The notes: generated by a model not told the origin, from the sequence alone. A stretch of 64,000 nt of DNA from Candidatus Thioglobus sp. (GCA_028352435.1 JAOMMB010000001.1:62001-126000), one strand, 5' to 3'; shown: positions 43,064-52,889, numbered from the stretch's first letter. Translations and numbers: made by a program.

Positions 43064-43467
43064 CGTTTTTTTCTAAAATTAAATTTAGCAATTCTAGGCA
43101 TAAGTTTTGAAAAAGGAATTGAAGATAAATCTGGATAATGTGCATTGATCTTATCCACTAAGATTGTAATATCATTAATTTTATCGCCATTATCCACCCC
43201 CATTAACTCCTGCAAAGCCAGTAAGCCACCCATTTTTATTTTAGACTGCTGACCAACCGAAAGATTGTTAACGTTGTGAGTTTTTAATACGAAATCACTA
43301 TTATCTCGTAAGTGATAGTAGACGGATTGACATGAGTCTGATGAGTCATGATTCAAACATGAGCCAAATTCTTTTTCAGCTACACAGTCTTTGGCAGCAA
43401 ATTTACAGCCACAGCGGCTGCTAAGAATTAAATGTGAAAAGGGACAAGTGAAGTGTTCATAAGCCAT
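43060..43467 (-). CDS. Cys-rich conserved-type hypothetical protein
   Basis: I do not recognise this 135-residue protein. Six Cys fall in the first 46 residues (C8, C19, C21, C28, C37, C46), suggesting a metal or iron-sulfur site, and the rest is likely helical. No signal peptide or membrane helix is visible. It lies between convergent hda and divergent cysG. Confidence 0.7.
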   Translation of the reverse strand: MAYEHFTCPFSHLILSSRCGCKFAAKDCVAEKEFGSCLNHDSSDSCQSVYYHLRDNSDFVLKTHNVNNLSVGQQSKIKMGGLLALQELMGVDNGDKINDITILVDKINAHYPDLSSIPFSKLMPRIAKFNFRKKR

Positions 43468-43507
43468 AACAATAGGTGTTTTGTGTATTTAATTTACGTT
43501 AAGACAT

Positions 43508-43513
43508 TATAAT
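43508..43513 (+). promoter_or_regulatory. Putative -10 element for cysG
   Basis: TATAAT lies 33 nt before the cysG ATG in the divergent gap. Confidence 0.4.
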
Positions 43514-43545
43514 GTAAGCTTTTATTTCGAACGATCGAATATCTG

Positions 43546-44931
43546 ATGAATTACCTACCTATTTTTATTGATATTAAGCAAAAGCCTTGTTTAGTGGTTG
43601 GCGGTGGTGATATTGCCTACCGAAAAATGTCACTTTTATTAAAGGCAAATGCCCAAGTAACTTGCGTTGACAAATCAGCTTGTGAAAATGTCCAAGCTTT
43701 GGCTGACCAAAACAAGATTGCTTTAATCAAGAGAAACTTTGAAGCCAGTGATATAAATACTCAAGCCCTGATCATTTCTGCCACTAATAATACTCAAGTG
43801 AATGCCCAAGTTTCCAAACTGGCTCATAGTGCTAATATTCCAGTAAATGTAGTGGATTCTCCAGATTTGTGTTCATTTATTATGCCATCAATTGTTGATA
43901 GATCTCCAATTATAATTGCCATCTCTTCAGCAGGAAAAACACCGGTATTAGCGCGTTTAATTCGTGCAAAGTTAGAGAGTACTATTCCCCATGCTTATGG
44001 AAAGTTAGCAGAGTTAGCAGGTAGTTTTAGAGATCAAGTTAAAGCAAAATTTACCAATATTGAGGATAGACGATTTTTCTGGGAGCGATCCTTTTCAGGT
44101 ATTGTTGCTGAAAAAGTATTCTCTGGACGAGTAGATGAGGCTAAGGCTACTATGCAGAAGCAACTTGACGACTCAACTGATAGTGATGTTGGTGAGGTGT
44201 ATTTAGTGGGTGGCGGTCCAGGTGATCCTGATCTACTAACATTTAAAGCCTTGCGCCTCATGCAACAAGCAGATGTTATTTTGTATGATCGCTTAGTTTC
44301 AGAAGGTGTGATGGAATTAGTTAGGCGAGATGCTGAACTTATTTATGTCGGTAAAGAGCGTGATAATCACAGCGTACCTCAAGAGGGCATTAACCAATTA
44401 TTGGTTGATTTGGCTAAAAAGGGTAGACGCGTTTGTCGCTTAAAGGGCGGTGATCCGTTTATTTTTGGACGTGGAGGCGAAGAAATTGAAACCTTAGCTG
44501 AAAATGGCATTCCATTTCAAGTTGTACCGGGTATTACTGCAGCATCAGGTTGCTCAACTTATTCAGGAATTCCATTAACGCATCGTGATTACTCACAATC
44601 TTGTCGTTTTGTAACAGGCCACCTTAAAGATGGCAGTATGAACCTACCTTGGGACGAATTGGCAGTTGAGCAGCAAACCATTGTGTTCTATATGGCACTT
44701 AAAGGTGCAAAGCATTTATCAGATAAGCTTATAGAACATGGAATGCGTGGCGATATGCCAGTGGCCCTAGTTGAGAAAGGTACAACACCTGATCATCGTG
44801 TATGGACAACAACGCTAGTTGAATTACCAACAATTGTGGCTACTCAGCCAATCAAGGCGCCAACGTTAATTATTGTTGGTGAAGTGGTTAAATTAAGAGA
44901 AAAACTTAATTGGTTTGATCCGAGTGATTAG
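43546..44931 (+). CDS. cysG: Sirohaem synthase (multifunctional)
   Basis: This 461-residue fusion has an N-terminal precorrin-2 dehydrogenase/ferrochelatase domain (PCLVVGGGDIAYRKMSLLL, then SSAGKTPVLARLIR) and a C-terminal uroporphyrinogen III methyltransferase domain (VYLVGGGPGDPDLLTFKALR, RLKGGDPFIFGRGGEE). It makes sirohaem, the cofactor of sulfite reductases, including the Dsr type of sulfur oxidisers. It ends 4 bp inside the convergent small membrane protein gene. Confidence 0.97.
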   Translation: MNYLPIFIDIKQKPCLVVGGGDIAYRKMSLLLKANAQVTCVDKSACENVQALADQNKIALIKRNFEASDINTQALIISATNNTQVNAQVSKLAHSANIPVNVVDSPDLCSFIMPSIVDRSPIIIAISSAGKTPVLARLIRAKLESTIPHAYGKLAELAGSFRDQVKAKFTNIEDRRFFWERSFSGIVAEKVFSGRVDEAKATMQKQLDDSTDSDVGEVYLVGGGPGDPDLLTFKALRLMQQADVILYDRLVSEGVMELVRRDAELIYVGKERDNHSVPQEGINQLLVDLAKKGRRVCRLKGGDPFIFGRGGEEIETLAENGIPFQVVPGITAASGCSTYSGIPLTHRDYSQSCRFVTGHLKDGSMNLPWDELAVEQQTIVFYMALKGAKHLSDKLIEHGMRGDMPVALVEKGTTPDHRVWTTTLVELPTIVATQPIKAPTLIIVGEVVKLREKLNWFDPSD

Positions 44932-45125
44932 TCTTTAGCGCCCATTGATTTAAAGATTTTTCCTGCTGGACAAAAACCAGTAAAAGCAGATTGGAATAAA
45001 TTAAAACCCACAAAGAAAGTTAGCCATAACCAGTTTGCTTCTGCAAACATATTGCTGTTATTTACAAGTAATGAGATCATGATAATGGCGCCCGCCATAG
45101 CGGATACTGCGTTGTTAACTTTCAT
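44928..45125 (-). CDS. DUF2892-like small membrane protein
   Basis: This 65-residue protein has two predicted membrane helices and the FTGFCPAGKIFKSMGA ending, which resembles the CP motif of YgaP-like DUF2892 proteins. Those domains are often linked to rhodanese or sulfur metabolism. AAGGA lies 8 nt before ATG 45125, so this start is preferred to the longer frame. The function is unknown. Confidence 0.75.
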   Translation of the reverse strand: MKVNNAVSAMAGAIIMISLLVNNSNMFAEANWLWLTFFVGFNLFQSAFTGFCPAGKIFKSMGAKD

Positions 45126-45189
45126 TTGTTTATTCCTTAGTTTCAAAGCCCCATTATAATCCTATATTAGGTATAATTTCAAATTCTTC

Positions 45190-45274
45190 GCGGGAGTGGT
45201 GGAATTGGTAGACACGCTGGATTTAGGTTCCAGTGTCGTAAGACGTGAGAGTTCGAGTCTCTCCTTCCGCACCA
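45190..45274 (+). tRNA. tRNA-Leu (UAG)
   Basis: The 85-nt gene has a 7-bp acceptor stem (GCGGGAG with CTTCCGC, one G-U pair), an anticodon stem CTGGA/TCCAG around loop TTTAGGT with anticodon TAG, a long variable arm as in class II tRNAs, a GTTCGAGTC T-loop, and an encoded 3' CCA. TATAAT boxes lie at 45155-45160 and 45172-45177. No terminator separates it from serB, 19 bp downstream. Confidence 0.97.
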
Positions 45275-45293
45275 TATTTATACAAGGTGACAT

Positions 45294-46115
45294 ATGAAGA
45301 CGTTTATTCTACATAGTCAAGACTTGTCAATAGCAAAACTTGTTTCTAAAAAAGTTGACGCTGTTGTTCAACAAAAGCGAACTCATTTTCGCTTTACCAC
45401 AAATAAAATTATTGATTTAGACGCCTTAAGAGAGGCGTTTAAACTCGATTTTAATTTTGTGCCTGCGTCATTCTCACCCAATCAAACTGCACTTTTAGTG
45501 AGCGACATGGATTCAACTTTAATCAATATTGAATGTATTGATGAAATTGCCGATTTTGCTAATTTAAAGCCACAAGTAGCAAAAATTACCGAGCTTGCTA
45601 TGCAAGGCAAGATTGATTTTGACGCTTCTTTAGCGCAGCGTGTTGCCCTATTAAAAGGCTTAGATGTTTCAGTATTGGAAAAGGTTTATACAAATAAGCT
45701 TCAAGTAAATGCTGGTGGAAGAGAGCTGATCGATTTCTTAAAGAGTAAGCATATCAAAAGTGCAGTGGTATCTGGTGGATTTACTTACTTTACTGATCGA
45801 TTGACCAAAGATATTGGACTTGATTATTCTAGGGCTAATATTTTAGAAGTTGAAAATGGCTGTTTAACTGGTCTCACTCAAGGTGGTATTATTAACGCAA
45901 AAGCGAAAGCTGATTTTGTTCATGAACTGTGCCAAAAGCATACATTTGACGCCATTCAAGTGATTGCTGTTGGCGATGGTGCAAATGATTTGGCGATGAT
46001 GAAAGTTGCAGGACTGTCTGTTGCATACCATGCAAAACCAATTGTGGCAAAACAGGCGGATATCTCCATTAATGTTGGTGGATTAGATAAAATTATAGAT
46101 TTATTTGATGAATAA
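45294..46115 (+). CDS. serB: Phosphoserine phosphatase
   Basis: SerB makes serine from phosphoserine. The HAD motif LLVSDMDSTLINIECIDEIA contains the nucleophile Asp and substrate Glu, with SGGFTYF and GDGANDLAMM as the later motifs. The 273-residue length suits a SerB with a shortened N-terminal regulatory part. AAGGTG precedes the start. Confidence 0.95.
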   Translation: MKTFILHSQDLSIAKLVSKKVDAVVQQKRTHFRFTTNKIIDLDALREAFKLDFNFVPASFSPNQTALLVSDMDSTLINIECIDEIADFANLKPQVAKITELAMQGKIDFDASLAQRVALLKGLDVSVLEKVYTNKLQVNAGGRELIDFLKSKHIKSAVVSGGFTYFTDRLTKDIGLDYSRANILEVENGCLTGLTQGGIINAKAKADFVHELCQKHTFDAIQVIAVGDGANDLAMMKVAGLSVAYHAKPIVAKQADISINVGGLDKIIDLFDE

Positions 46116-46121
46116 TTTAAT

Positions 46122-48026
46122 ATGTTAGTTGAACTTGGACATTTCGCATTAGTTTTAGCATTGGCTTTTACTTTCTTGCAAGTTATATTGCCAACAATAG
46201 GGCTTATTAAAGGTGATTTTTCACTAGCCCAGCTATCACGTCCTATGTTGTGGGCTCAGTTCTTTTGGGTGTTGGTAGCATTTGCTGTTTTGATGTATGC
46301 GTTCGTTGTAGATGATTTCTCTGTTAAGTATGTAGCCAATAATTCTAATACTGATTTACCAGACATGTTTAAGATTTCAGCTGTGTGGGGTGCACATGAA
46401 GGATCATTATTATTGTGGGCGTTGGTATTATCAAGTTGGAGTTTAGCAGTTTCAATTTTTTCTAAACGGCTACCAAGAGACGTTCTAACTCATATTCTTA
46501 TTATTCTAGGTGTCATTAGTATTGGATTTTTATTATTCCTATTACTCACCTCTAACCCATTTGAGCGATTAGATATTATTCCTTTGCAGGGTCGAGAACT
46601 TAATCCGTTATTACAAGATTTTGGCCTGATTATTCACCCACCAATGCTTTACATGGGTTATGTGGGCATGGCTATACCATTTGCTTTTGTGTTGTCATCT
46701 CTTATTCGTGGACAGCTTGATTCTACTTGGCTAAGATGGTCTCGTCCTTGGACTTTGGTGGCTTGGTCATTCTTAACCTTTGGTATTACGCTAGGCTCAT
46801 GGTGGGCATATTATGAGCTCGGCTGGGGCGGTTGGTGGTTCTGGGATCCAGTTGAGAATGCCTCATTTATGCCATGGTTAGTAGCAACTGCGTTAGTGCA
46901 TTCACTCAGTGTGAGTGAAAAGCGTGGCGCCTTTAAGCATTGGACTGTATTGCTAGCCATTGCAGGATTTTCTTTAAGTTTATTAGGTACTTTTTTAGTC
47001 AGATCAGGCATTTTAACGTCGGTTCACTCCTTTGCGTCAGACCCTGCTAGAGGTGCATTTATTTTAGCCTTCTTGATTGTTGTTATCGGTGGATCATTAG
47101 CACTATATGCATGGCGGGCTTCACTCATGCGTAGCCAAAACTCTTTCTCTTGGCTATCTAGAGAGAGTGGACTGTTGGTTAATAACATTTTGTTAGTTGC
47201 CGCTATGTTGAGTGTTTTTCTAGGCACCATGTATCCTCTATTATTAGACTCTCTAGGTTTGGGAAAAATTTCAGTGGGCGCACCATACTTTGACGCTGTG
47301 TTTGTTCCGATTATGATTCCTGCTGTTTTAGCCATGGTTATTGCGCCATTCTTACGCTGGAAAAAAGATACGATTTCTCGAATCACGACTGTTTTGAAGC
47401 CAGTATGGTTAGGTGTAGGTTTGCTATTTTTGGCCAGCTTTTTAATCGTTGATAATACTTTTGTTTCGTTGGCGGTGTTCTTGTTTATCTGGATTGTTCT
47501 GCATTCTATAACATTATTAGTAACCCGAATTCGTCAGAAGGGCTCAATGAGTCTTGCTTTTATTGGCATGATTTTAGCTCATATTGGTATTGCAATATTC
47601 TTGCTAGGGGCGACAGTCACAACACAGCTTGGTATAGAAAAAGATATAAAAATGGAAGTTGATCAGCAAATAACCATCAAAGGTTATGAATTTGTATTTA
47701 AGGGCGTAGAGAGTTTTTCTCAACAAAACTATCAAGGCCATAAAGGTAAGATTGAAATTTATTTAAAAGGTGATTTGATTGCTAAATTGAATCCAGAAAA
47801 ACGTCAATACGTCACTGGCATGCCAATGACAGAAGCTGCTATCGATCCAAGCTTGTATCGAGACTTATATGTTGCCTTGGGTGAATCTTTAGGAGATGGT
47901 GCCTGGAGTTTGAGAATTTACTACAAGCCACTGATAAGATGGATTTGGCTTGGTGGCTTGTTTATTTCATTAGGTGCTTTATTTGCAGCATTTGATAGAA
48001 GATATCGTCTGAGGGTTAAATCATGA
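46122..48026 (+). CDS. ccmF: Cytochrome c haem lyase CcmF
   Basis: CcmF attaches haem to apocytochrome c in the system I pathway. The 634-residue polytopic membrane protein carries the WWD domain (GWGGWWFWDPVENASFMPWL) and conserved periplasmic His residues (IHPPMLYMGYVG and LVHSLSVSEKRG). The ending SLGALFAAFDRRYR is typical. It is followed with a 4-bp overlap by ccmI; ccmG and ccmH are not between them. Confidence 0.95.
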   Translation: MLVELGHFALVLALAFTFLQVILPTIGLIKGDFSLAQLSRPMLWAQFFWVLVAFAVLMYAFVVDDFSVKYVANNSNTDLPDMFKISAVWGAHEGSLLLWALVLSSWSLAVSIFSKRLPRDVLTHILIILGVISIGFLLFLLLTSNPFERLDIIPLQGRELNPLLQDFGLIIHPPMLYMGYVGMAIPFAFVLSSLIRGQLDSTWLRWSRPWTLVAWSFLTFGITLGSWWAYYELGWGGWWFWDPVENASFMPWLVATALVHSLSVSEKRGAFKHWTVLLAIAGFSLSLLGTFLVRSGILTSVHSFASDPARGAFILAFLIVVIGGSLALYAWRASLMRSQNSFSWLSRESGLLVNNILLVAAMLSVFLGTMYPLLLDSLGLGKISVGAPYFDAVFVPIMIPAVLAMVIAPFLRWKKDTISRITTVLKPVWLGVGLLFLASFLIVDNTFVSLAVFLFIWIVLHSITLLVTRIRQKGSMSLAFIGMILAHIGIAIFLLGATVTTQLGIEKDIKMEVDQQITIKGYEFVFKGVESFSQQNYQGHKGKIEIYLKGDLIAKLNPEKRQYVTGMPMTEAAIDPSLYRDLYVALGESLGDGAWSLRIYYKPLIRWIWLGGLFISLGALFAAFDRRYRLRVKS

Positions 48027-49183
48027 GTATGACAATTTGGTTTGGTGTTATGTTGGCTTTATCCATTGCTTGGGCGGTGTGGTTTTTAAAAAGACCATTG
48101 GCCGATAATGGGGTTGATTTAGAGCAATCAAACATTGACATTGGAAAGCAAAAAAAGCTTGAGTTACAAGCTGATCTTGCCCAAGGCTTGATTGATCAAG
48201 AGCAATTTGAACAAGCGCTTGAAGAGATATCAAATACATTGGCGTTAGAGCTTAAACAAGCAGACTCTAAAACACTGACTAAGTCAAATGCTAATATTTG
48301 GATCGTTGTGGTTGTTATACTGCTACCGATTTTTACAATCAGTGTTTATCAAAATTTAAGCAATTACACACCGACTAGTAAGTCAGCTTCTATTGACTTG
48401 CCACCTTTAACGCTTGATCAAAGTGTTGTTAAGATTGAGCAACATTTAAAAGAAAACCCGCAAGATGTTAAGGCCTGGAAAATGCTTGGTTTAAGTTATT
48501 TTGATTTAAATAAAATTGAAGAGTCACTTAAGGCTTATGAGAAAGCTTATCAAATTGATTCTAGTGACCCCAGGTTATTGGTTGAATATGCATCTGCTTT
48601 AATCAGTGCCAATGATGACCAATTTACACCAAAGCCTATAGGGTTGATCAAGAAAGCTTTAGAGATTGAGCCCAATGCCCCTGATGCACTTTACTTAGCT
48701 GGCTTGTTTGCCGCTAATGCTCAAGATTTTAAACTGGCTAAAACTCTATGGAATAAGGCATTAAGCGCACTACCTGAGCAAAGTGTTGACCGACAAGCGT
48801 TAGTCAGTATTTTGGCAGAGTTAAGTCGTGTTGAAAGTGGCGATATTAGTAATACAGTAACAGTTAATGTGGTGATTTCTGATGAAATATTAGCTAGCCG
48901 ATCTGCCGATGATTATTTAATGATTTACGCTAAGGCTGCCCAAGGCAGACCAATGCCGATTGCTATTCAAAAATTACCAATTAAAGCATTTAATGGCCAA
49001 ATAGTATTGAGTGATATGAATTCTATTATGTCAGATAAGCTTTTGTCACAACATGACAAGGCTATTGTTGTTGTGCGAATAAGTGCAACAGGTGGCGCTA
49101 TGAAGCAAGCAGATGATTTGCAGGTTGCTAGTGAAATTATTACCATTGCAGACAATCCAAGCGTAACCCTAAATCTAAAATAA
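48023..49183 (+). CDS. ccmI: Cytochrome c maturation protein CcmI
   Basis: CcmI is the apocytochrome chaperone of system I. The 386-residue protein has two membrane helices (near residues 3-19 and 91-111), a loop between, and then tetratricopeptide repeats ([20 protein letters not shown] onward), with a beta-rich C terminus. The [15 protein letters not shown] segment after helix 1 is typical of CcmI/CycH. Confidence 0.88.
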   Translation: MSMTIWFGVMLALSIAWAVWFLKRPLADNGVDLEQSNIDIGKQKKLELQADLAQGLIDQEQFEQALEEISNTLALELKQADSKTLTKSNANIWIVVVVILLPIFTISVYQNLSNYTPTSKSASIDLPPLTLDQSVVKIEQHLKENPQDVKAWKMLGLSYFDLNKIEESLKAYEKAYQIDSSDPRLLVEYASALISANDDQFTPKPIGLIKKALEIEPNAPDALYLAGLFAANAQDFKLAKTLWNKALSALPEQSVDRQALVSILAELSRVESGDISNTVTVNVVISDEILASRSADDYLMIYAKAAQGRPMPIAIQKLPIKAFNGQIVLSDMNSIMSDKLLSQHDKAIVVVRISATGGAMKQADDLQVASEIITIADNPSVTLNLK

Positions 49184-49187
49184 ATCC

Positions 49188-50318
49188 ATGAGTAAAACAA
49201 TACAACTAGCTCAATCTCTGATTAAAATTGATTCAGTAACGCCTAATGATAAAGGTTGTCAGGCATTAATGACTGATCATTTAAAGCAGTCAAATTTTGA
49301 AATCAGCGATCTTAAATTTGAAGAAGTAGACAATTTTTGGGCCCAGCATGGTGCTGGATCTCCTGTATTTGTTTTTGCTGGGCATACTGATGTTGTGCCT
49401 GTGGGGGATACCTCAAAATGGGATTTAGATCCATTTTCTGGTGAAGTAAAAGACGGTATGCTGCATGGTCGAGGTGCGGCTGATATGAAAGGTTCTCTGG
49501 CGGCTATGCTAGATGCTAGTGAGCGCTTTGTAAAGGATTATCCGGACCATAAAGGCACGATTGGTTATTTGATTACCTCAGATGAAGAGGGGCCAGCTGT
49601 TAACGGCACTGTCAAGGTTTGCGAACATTTAAATAAAATCGGACAAAACGTTGATTATTGCTTGGTGGGTGAGCCATCAGCGACTAACGTTTTGGGTGAT
49701 GTCATTAAAAATGGACGTCGAGGCTCTCTTAATGGCACACTAACGATTGTCGGCAAGCAAGGCCATATTGCCTACCCTCATTTGGCAAATAACCCAATTC
49801 ATCTAGCTGTTCCAGTTCTGAATGAGCTGTGCGAAGAGTTATGGGATAAGGGTAATGAATATTTTCCTGCAACCAGTTTTCAAGTATCAAACATTCATTC
49901 TGGCACTGGGGTGACCAATGTTATTCCTGGTACTATTGAGGTTGTGTTTAATTTTCGTTATTCGACCGAGTCGACTCATGAAGGTTTACAAAAAAGAGTG
50001 TGCGATATTCTAGATAAGCACAACCTTAAATATGAAATCGATTGGAACCATTCGGGCTATCCATTCTTAACGCCTAAAGGCGATTTGGTGGCCAGCTGTG
50101 TTGACGCTATTAAAAAAGTCATGAATGTGGATACACAACTATCCACCTCTGGTGGCACTTCAGATGGGCGTTTCATAGCGCCGATTTTAAATGCTCAAGT
50201 TGTAGAGTTAGGACCTATTAATGCCACGATTCACCAAGTCAATGAGTGCGTTTCAGCCAAAGATTTAAATGATTTAAGTGAAATCTATTATCATATTCTT
50301 AAAAATATCTTAGTTTGA
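49188..50318 (+). CDS. dapE: Succinyl-diaminopimelate desuccinylase
   Basis: DapE is a dizinc hydrolase of lysine and diaminopimelate synthesis. The 376-residue protein has the metal motif [12 protein letters not shown], the [11 protein letters not shown] block, the catalytic TSDEEGPAV and the GGTSDGRF C-terminal motif. It begins 4 bp after ccmI. Confidence 0.97.
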   Translation: MSKTIQLAQSLIKIDSVTPNDKGCQALMTDHLKQSNFEISDLKFEEVDNFWAQHGAGSPVFVFAGHTDVVPVGDTSKWDLDPFSGEVKDGMLHGRGAADMKGSLAAMLDASERFVKDYPDHKGTIGYLITSDEEGPAVNGTVKVCEHLNKIGQNVDYCLVGEPSATNVLGDVIKNGRRGSLNGTLTIVGKQGHIAYPHLANNPIHLAVPVLNELCEELWDKGNEYFPATSFQVSNIHSGTGVTNVIPGTIEVVFNFRYSTESTHEGLQKRVCDILDKHNLKYEIDWNHSGYPFLTPKGDLVASCVDAIKKVMNVDTQLSTSGGTSDGRFIAPILNAQVVELGPINATIHQVNECVSAKDLNDLSEIYYHILKNILV

Positions 50319-50319
50319 T

Positions 50320-50997
50320 ATGATGCGTTTTGACGTCATCACCTTGTTTCCTGACATGTTTTGTGCGATTAAGGACGAAGGTGTTGTCGCTCGAGGTATT
50401 AAAAAATCATTGCTTGAAATTCATACCTGGCAACTCAGAGATTATTCTGATAACAAGTATCGTAATGTTGATGATAAACCTTATGGCGGCGGCGCTGGTA
50501 TGGTGATGCAGGTTAAGCCCATTCGAAGCTGCATTGAGCAAATAAAACAAAAAAATCCAAGTTCTAAAATTATTTACTTATCACCTCAAGGTCAAAAACT
50601 CACCCATCAACTAGCTATTGAAATCTCCAAACTTGAATCAGTCACACTATTATGTGGGCGTTATGAAGGTGTTGATGAGCGCGTGATTGAGCATGACGTA
50701 GACTTAGAGGTGTCCATTGGTGATTATGTGATTAGTGGGGGTGAGCTAGCCGCCATGGTTTTGATTGACAGTGTGAGCAGACATGTACCCGGCGTTTTGG
50801 GTAATGTAGAATCCCTTAATGATTCATTTGCTAATGGTTTACTTGATTATCCGCACTATACTCGTCCAGAAATTATTGATGGCCAGCAAGTGCCAGAAGT
50901 TTTGCTCAGTGGACATCAAGCAAATATTGATGCTTGGCGTGAGGATCAATCACTTAAAAGCACTAAAAAGAAGCGCCAAGATCTCATTAAAAAATAG
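50320..50997 (+). CDS. trmD: tRNA (guanine-37-N1)-methyltransferase
   Basis: TrmD methylates G37 of several tRNAs. The SPOUT knot motifs YLSPQGQKL, LLCGRYEGVDERVIE and SIGDYVISGGELAAMV are intact, in 225 residues. It starts one base after dapE; two tandem ATGs are possible. The common rpsP-rimM-trmD-rplS cluster is not present here. Confidence 0.97.
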   Translation: MMRFDVITLFPDMFCAIKDEGVVARGIKKSLLEIHTWQLRDYSDNKYRNVDDKPYGGGAGMVMQVKPIRSCIEQIKQKNPSSKIIYLSPQGQKLTHQLAIEISKLESVTLLCGRYEGVDERVIEHDVDLEVSIGDYVISGGELAAMVLIDSVSRHVPGVLGNVESLNDSFANGLLDYPHYTRPEIIDGQQVPEVLLSGHQANIDAWREDQSLKSTKKKRQDLIKK

Positions 50998-51004
50998 CGC
51001 TTAT

Positions 51005-51032
51005 TTGCTTTTTTGGAAAAAAAATTTATAAT
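51005..51032 (+). promoter_or_regulatory. Putative sigma-70 promoter of the first glnK-amtB operon
   Basis: TTGCTT (51005-51010) and TATAAT (51027-51032), spaced 16 bp, lie 123 bp before the glnK ATG. The predicted leader of about 115 nt contains no intrinsic terminator and no paired six-base loops. I see no sigma-54 GG-N10-GC promoter. Confidence 0.55.
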
Positions 51033-51154
51033 AACTGCATTATTTTACAACGTCGTAGAGTTTTGTAATCAAGCATTGTTGCTAACAAGTTGCCCATGAA
51101 GGGTTTATTTCTAATTGCGAATAATAATATTTGTAATTATCAAAGGAGAGAAGT

Positions 51155-51493
51155 ATGAAATTTGTAACGGCAATTCTACGACCGCATAAATTAGATGATG
51201 TTAGAGAAGCACTTTCAGAAGTGGGTATATCTGGCATTACAGTCACCGAAGTTAAAGGCTTCGGTCGTCAAAAAGGGCACACCGAGTTATATCGTGGCGC
51301 TGAATATCAAGTTGATTTTTTACCAAAAATTAAATTAGAGTTGGCAATACCTGCATCAAAACTTGATGTTGTTATTGACACCATTAGTAATATTGCCAAT
51401 TCAGGCAAAGTTGGTGATGGCAAAATTTTTGTAACTAATTTAGATAAAGTCGTTCGTATTCGCACAGGCGAAACTGATCAAGACGCACTTTAA
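51155..51493 (+). CDS. glnK: PII nitrogen regulatory protein, copy 1
   Basis: This 112-residue PII protein senses 2-oxoglutarate and ATP/ADP and controls AmtB. The T-loop GFGRQKGHTELYRGAEYQVDF keeps the uridylylated tyrosine (second Tyr of the YRGAEY motif), and the B-loop and C-terminal VRIRTGE are intact. AAAGGAGAG precedes the ATG. amtB follows by 10 bp, so this is called GlnK. Confidence 0.93.
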   Translation: MKFVTAILRPHKLDDVREALSEVGISGITVTEVKGFGRQKGHTELYRGAEYQVDFLPKIKLELAIPASKLDVVIDTISNIANSGKVGDGKIFVTNLDKVVRIRTGETDQDAL

Positions 51494-51503
51494 GGAGTAA
51501 AAA

Positions 51504-52778
51504 ATGAAAAAATTATTAAGTATGTTGGCTTTAATGCCAATGGTTGTGTTTGCCGAAGGGTTAGATGGTGCAAATACTTCATGGATTCTAACGTCTACAG
51601 CGTTGGTATTATTTATGACTCTGCCAGGTTTAGCATTGTTTTATGGTGGCTTGGTTCGCACCAAGAATATCCTATCGGTGCTTATGCAGTGTTTTGCCAT
51701 TGCAGGTATCGTGTCAATTCTTTGGTTAGTTGCGGGCTATTCAATTGCCTTTACAGATGGCAATGCGTATTTTGGCGACTTGTCTAAATTTATGCTATCA
51801 GGCATTACTGAAGATACGCTAAGTGGTGATATTCCTGAGAGTTTATTTGCATTATTCCAAATGACTTTCGCGATTATTACCCCAGCTCTGATCATTGGTG
51901 GCTTTGCCGAACGCATGAAATTTTCAGCCGTATTGTTGTTTAGTGCAATATGGTTAATTGTTGTTTATGCACCTGTTACTCATTGGGTATGGGGTGGTGG
52001 CTGGTTAGGTGAAATGGGTATTCTTGACTTTGCTGGCGGTATCGTCGTGCATATTACAGCTGGTGTTGCGGCATTGGTAGCAGCTATTGTGCTAGGCCCT
52101 AGAAATGGGTTTCCAAAAAAGCCGATGCCTCCACACAACATGACCATGACTATCACGGGCGCAGCGATGCTTTGGGTTGGCTGGTTTGGTTTTAATGGTG
52201 GCTCAGCACTCGCAGCCAATGGCGATGCAGCCATGGCGATGTTAGTGACGCATATTTCAGCAGCAGCAGGTGCGATGACTTGGATGTTTTATGAGTGGGT
52301 TAAATATGGCAAACCAACCGCATTAGGTGCAGTAACAGGTTTGATTGCAGGCTTAGGTACCATTACACCAGCATCTGGCTTTGTTGGCCCGGCAGGTGGC
52401 TTGGTGATCGGTATTGTGGCAGGTATTGTGTGTTTTAATGCCGTGATTTTGATCAAGCAAAAATGGAAAATTGATGACTCTTTGGATGTTTTTCCTGTTC
52501 ACGGTGTGGGCGGTATTATCGGAACCCTAATGGCGGCTGTTTTTGCATCAGATCAACTGGGTATATTCTCAGGCCAAGGCTTAGCAGAAGGGATGACCAT
52601 CATGTCGCAGCTAAATGTTCAAGTAATTGGTGTTGTGGCAACGATTGTCTATACCGCGATTGCAACTTATATCATTCTAAAAGTGGTTGGCATGATCACT
52701 GGCTTACGAGTGAGCGCCGAAGAAGAGCAACAAGGTTTGGATATTGTTTCTCATGAAGAAAGGGGATATGATTTGTAA
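51504..52778 (+). CDS. amtB: Ammonium transporter AmtB, copy 1
   Basis: This 424-residue protein has a signal peptide (residues 1-17), as E. coli AmtB does, and eleven predicted membrane helices. The twin pore His residues lie in FAGGIVVHITAG and FPVHGVGGIIG, and GLALFYGGLVRTKNILSVLMQ is conserved. The C-terminal tail GLRVSAEEEQQGLDI is the GlnK-binding region. It is of the classic proteobacterial AmtB type. Confidence 0.95.
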   Translation: MKKLLSMLALMPMVVFAEGLDGANTSWILTSTALVLFMTLPGLALFYGGLVRTKNILSVLMQCFAIAGIVSILWLVAGYSIAFTDGNAYFGDLSKFMLSGITEDTLSGDIPESLFALFQMTFAIITPALIIGGFAERMKFSAVLLFSAIWLIVVYAPVTHWVWGGGWLGEMGILDFAGGIVVHITAGVAALVAAIVLGPRNGFPKKPMPPHNMTMTITGAAMLWVGWFGFNGGSALAANGDAAMAMLVTHISAAAGAMTWMFYEWVKYGKPTALGAVTGLIAGLGTITPASGFVGPAGGLVIGIVAGIVCFNAVILIKQKWKIDDSLDVFPVHGVGGIIGTLMAAVFASDQLGIFSGQGLAEGMTIMSQLNVQVIGVVATIVYTAIATYIILKVVGMITGLRVSAEEEQQGLDIVSHEERGYDL

Positions 52779-52795
52779 TTTTTATCTGACCTAAC

Positions 52796-52833
52796 AAAAA
52801 CCCGCTAAAAACTTTGTTCTAGCGGGTTTTTTT
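52796..52833 (+). terminator. Intrinsic terminator after amtB copy 1
   Basis: ACCCGCTA (to 52807) and TAGCGGGT (from 52820) form a strong hairpin flanked by an A-run and a run of seven T. Confidence 0.93.
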
Positions 52834-52856
52834 GTGTCTATCAAAACCAATTGGTA

Positions 52857-52862
52857 TATAAT
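52857..52862 (+). promoter_or_regulatory. Putative -10 element for dapA, inside a short TAA-type repeat
   Basis: TATAAT is followed by further ATA/TAA triplets up to about 52872; the ATG is at 52890. No good -35 is seen and no ribosome site precedes the start. Confidence 0.4.
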
Positions 52863-52889
52863 AATAATAATATTTTATTGTTTATTGTA

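Noticed and set aside
51033-51154. Possible second ANTAR target or sigma-54 promoter before glnK copy 1
   Set aside because: There is no terminator and no pair of A1/G4 six-base loops; the best hairpin (CCC-ATGAA-GGG) has a five-base loop. No GG-N10-GC promoter is visible.
52856-52872. TAA-type triplet repeat before dapA as a phase-variation tract
   Set aside because: There are only about five units in very AT-rich DNA, and the gene is an essential biosynthetic one. It is probably chance.
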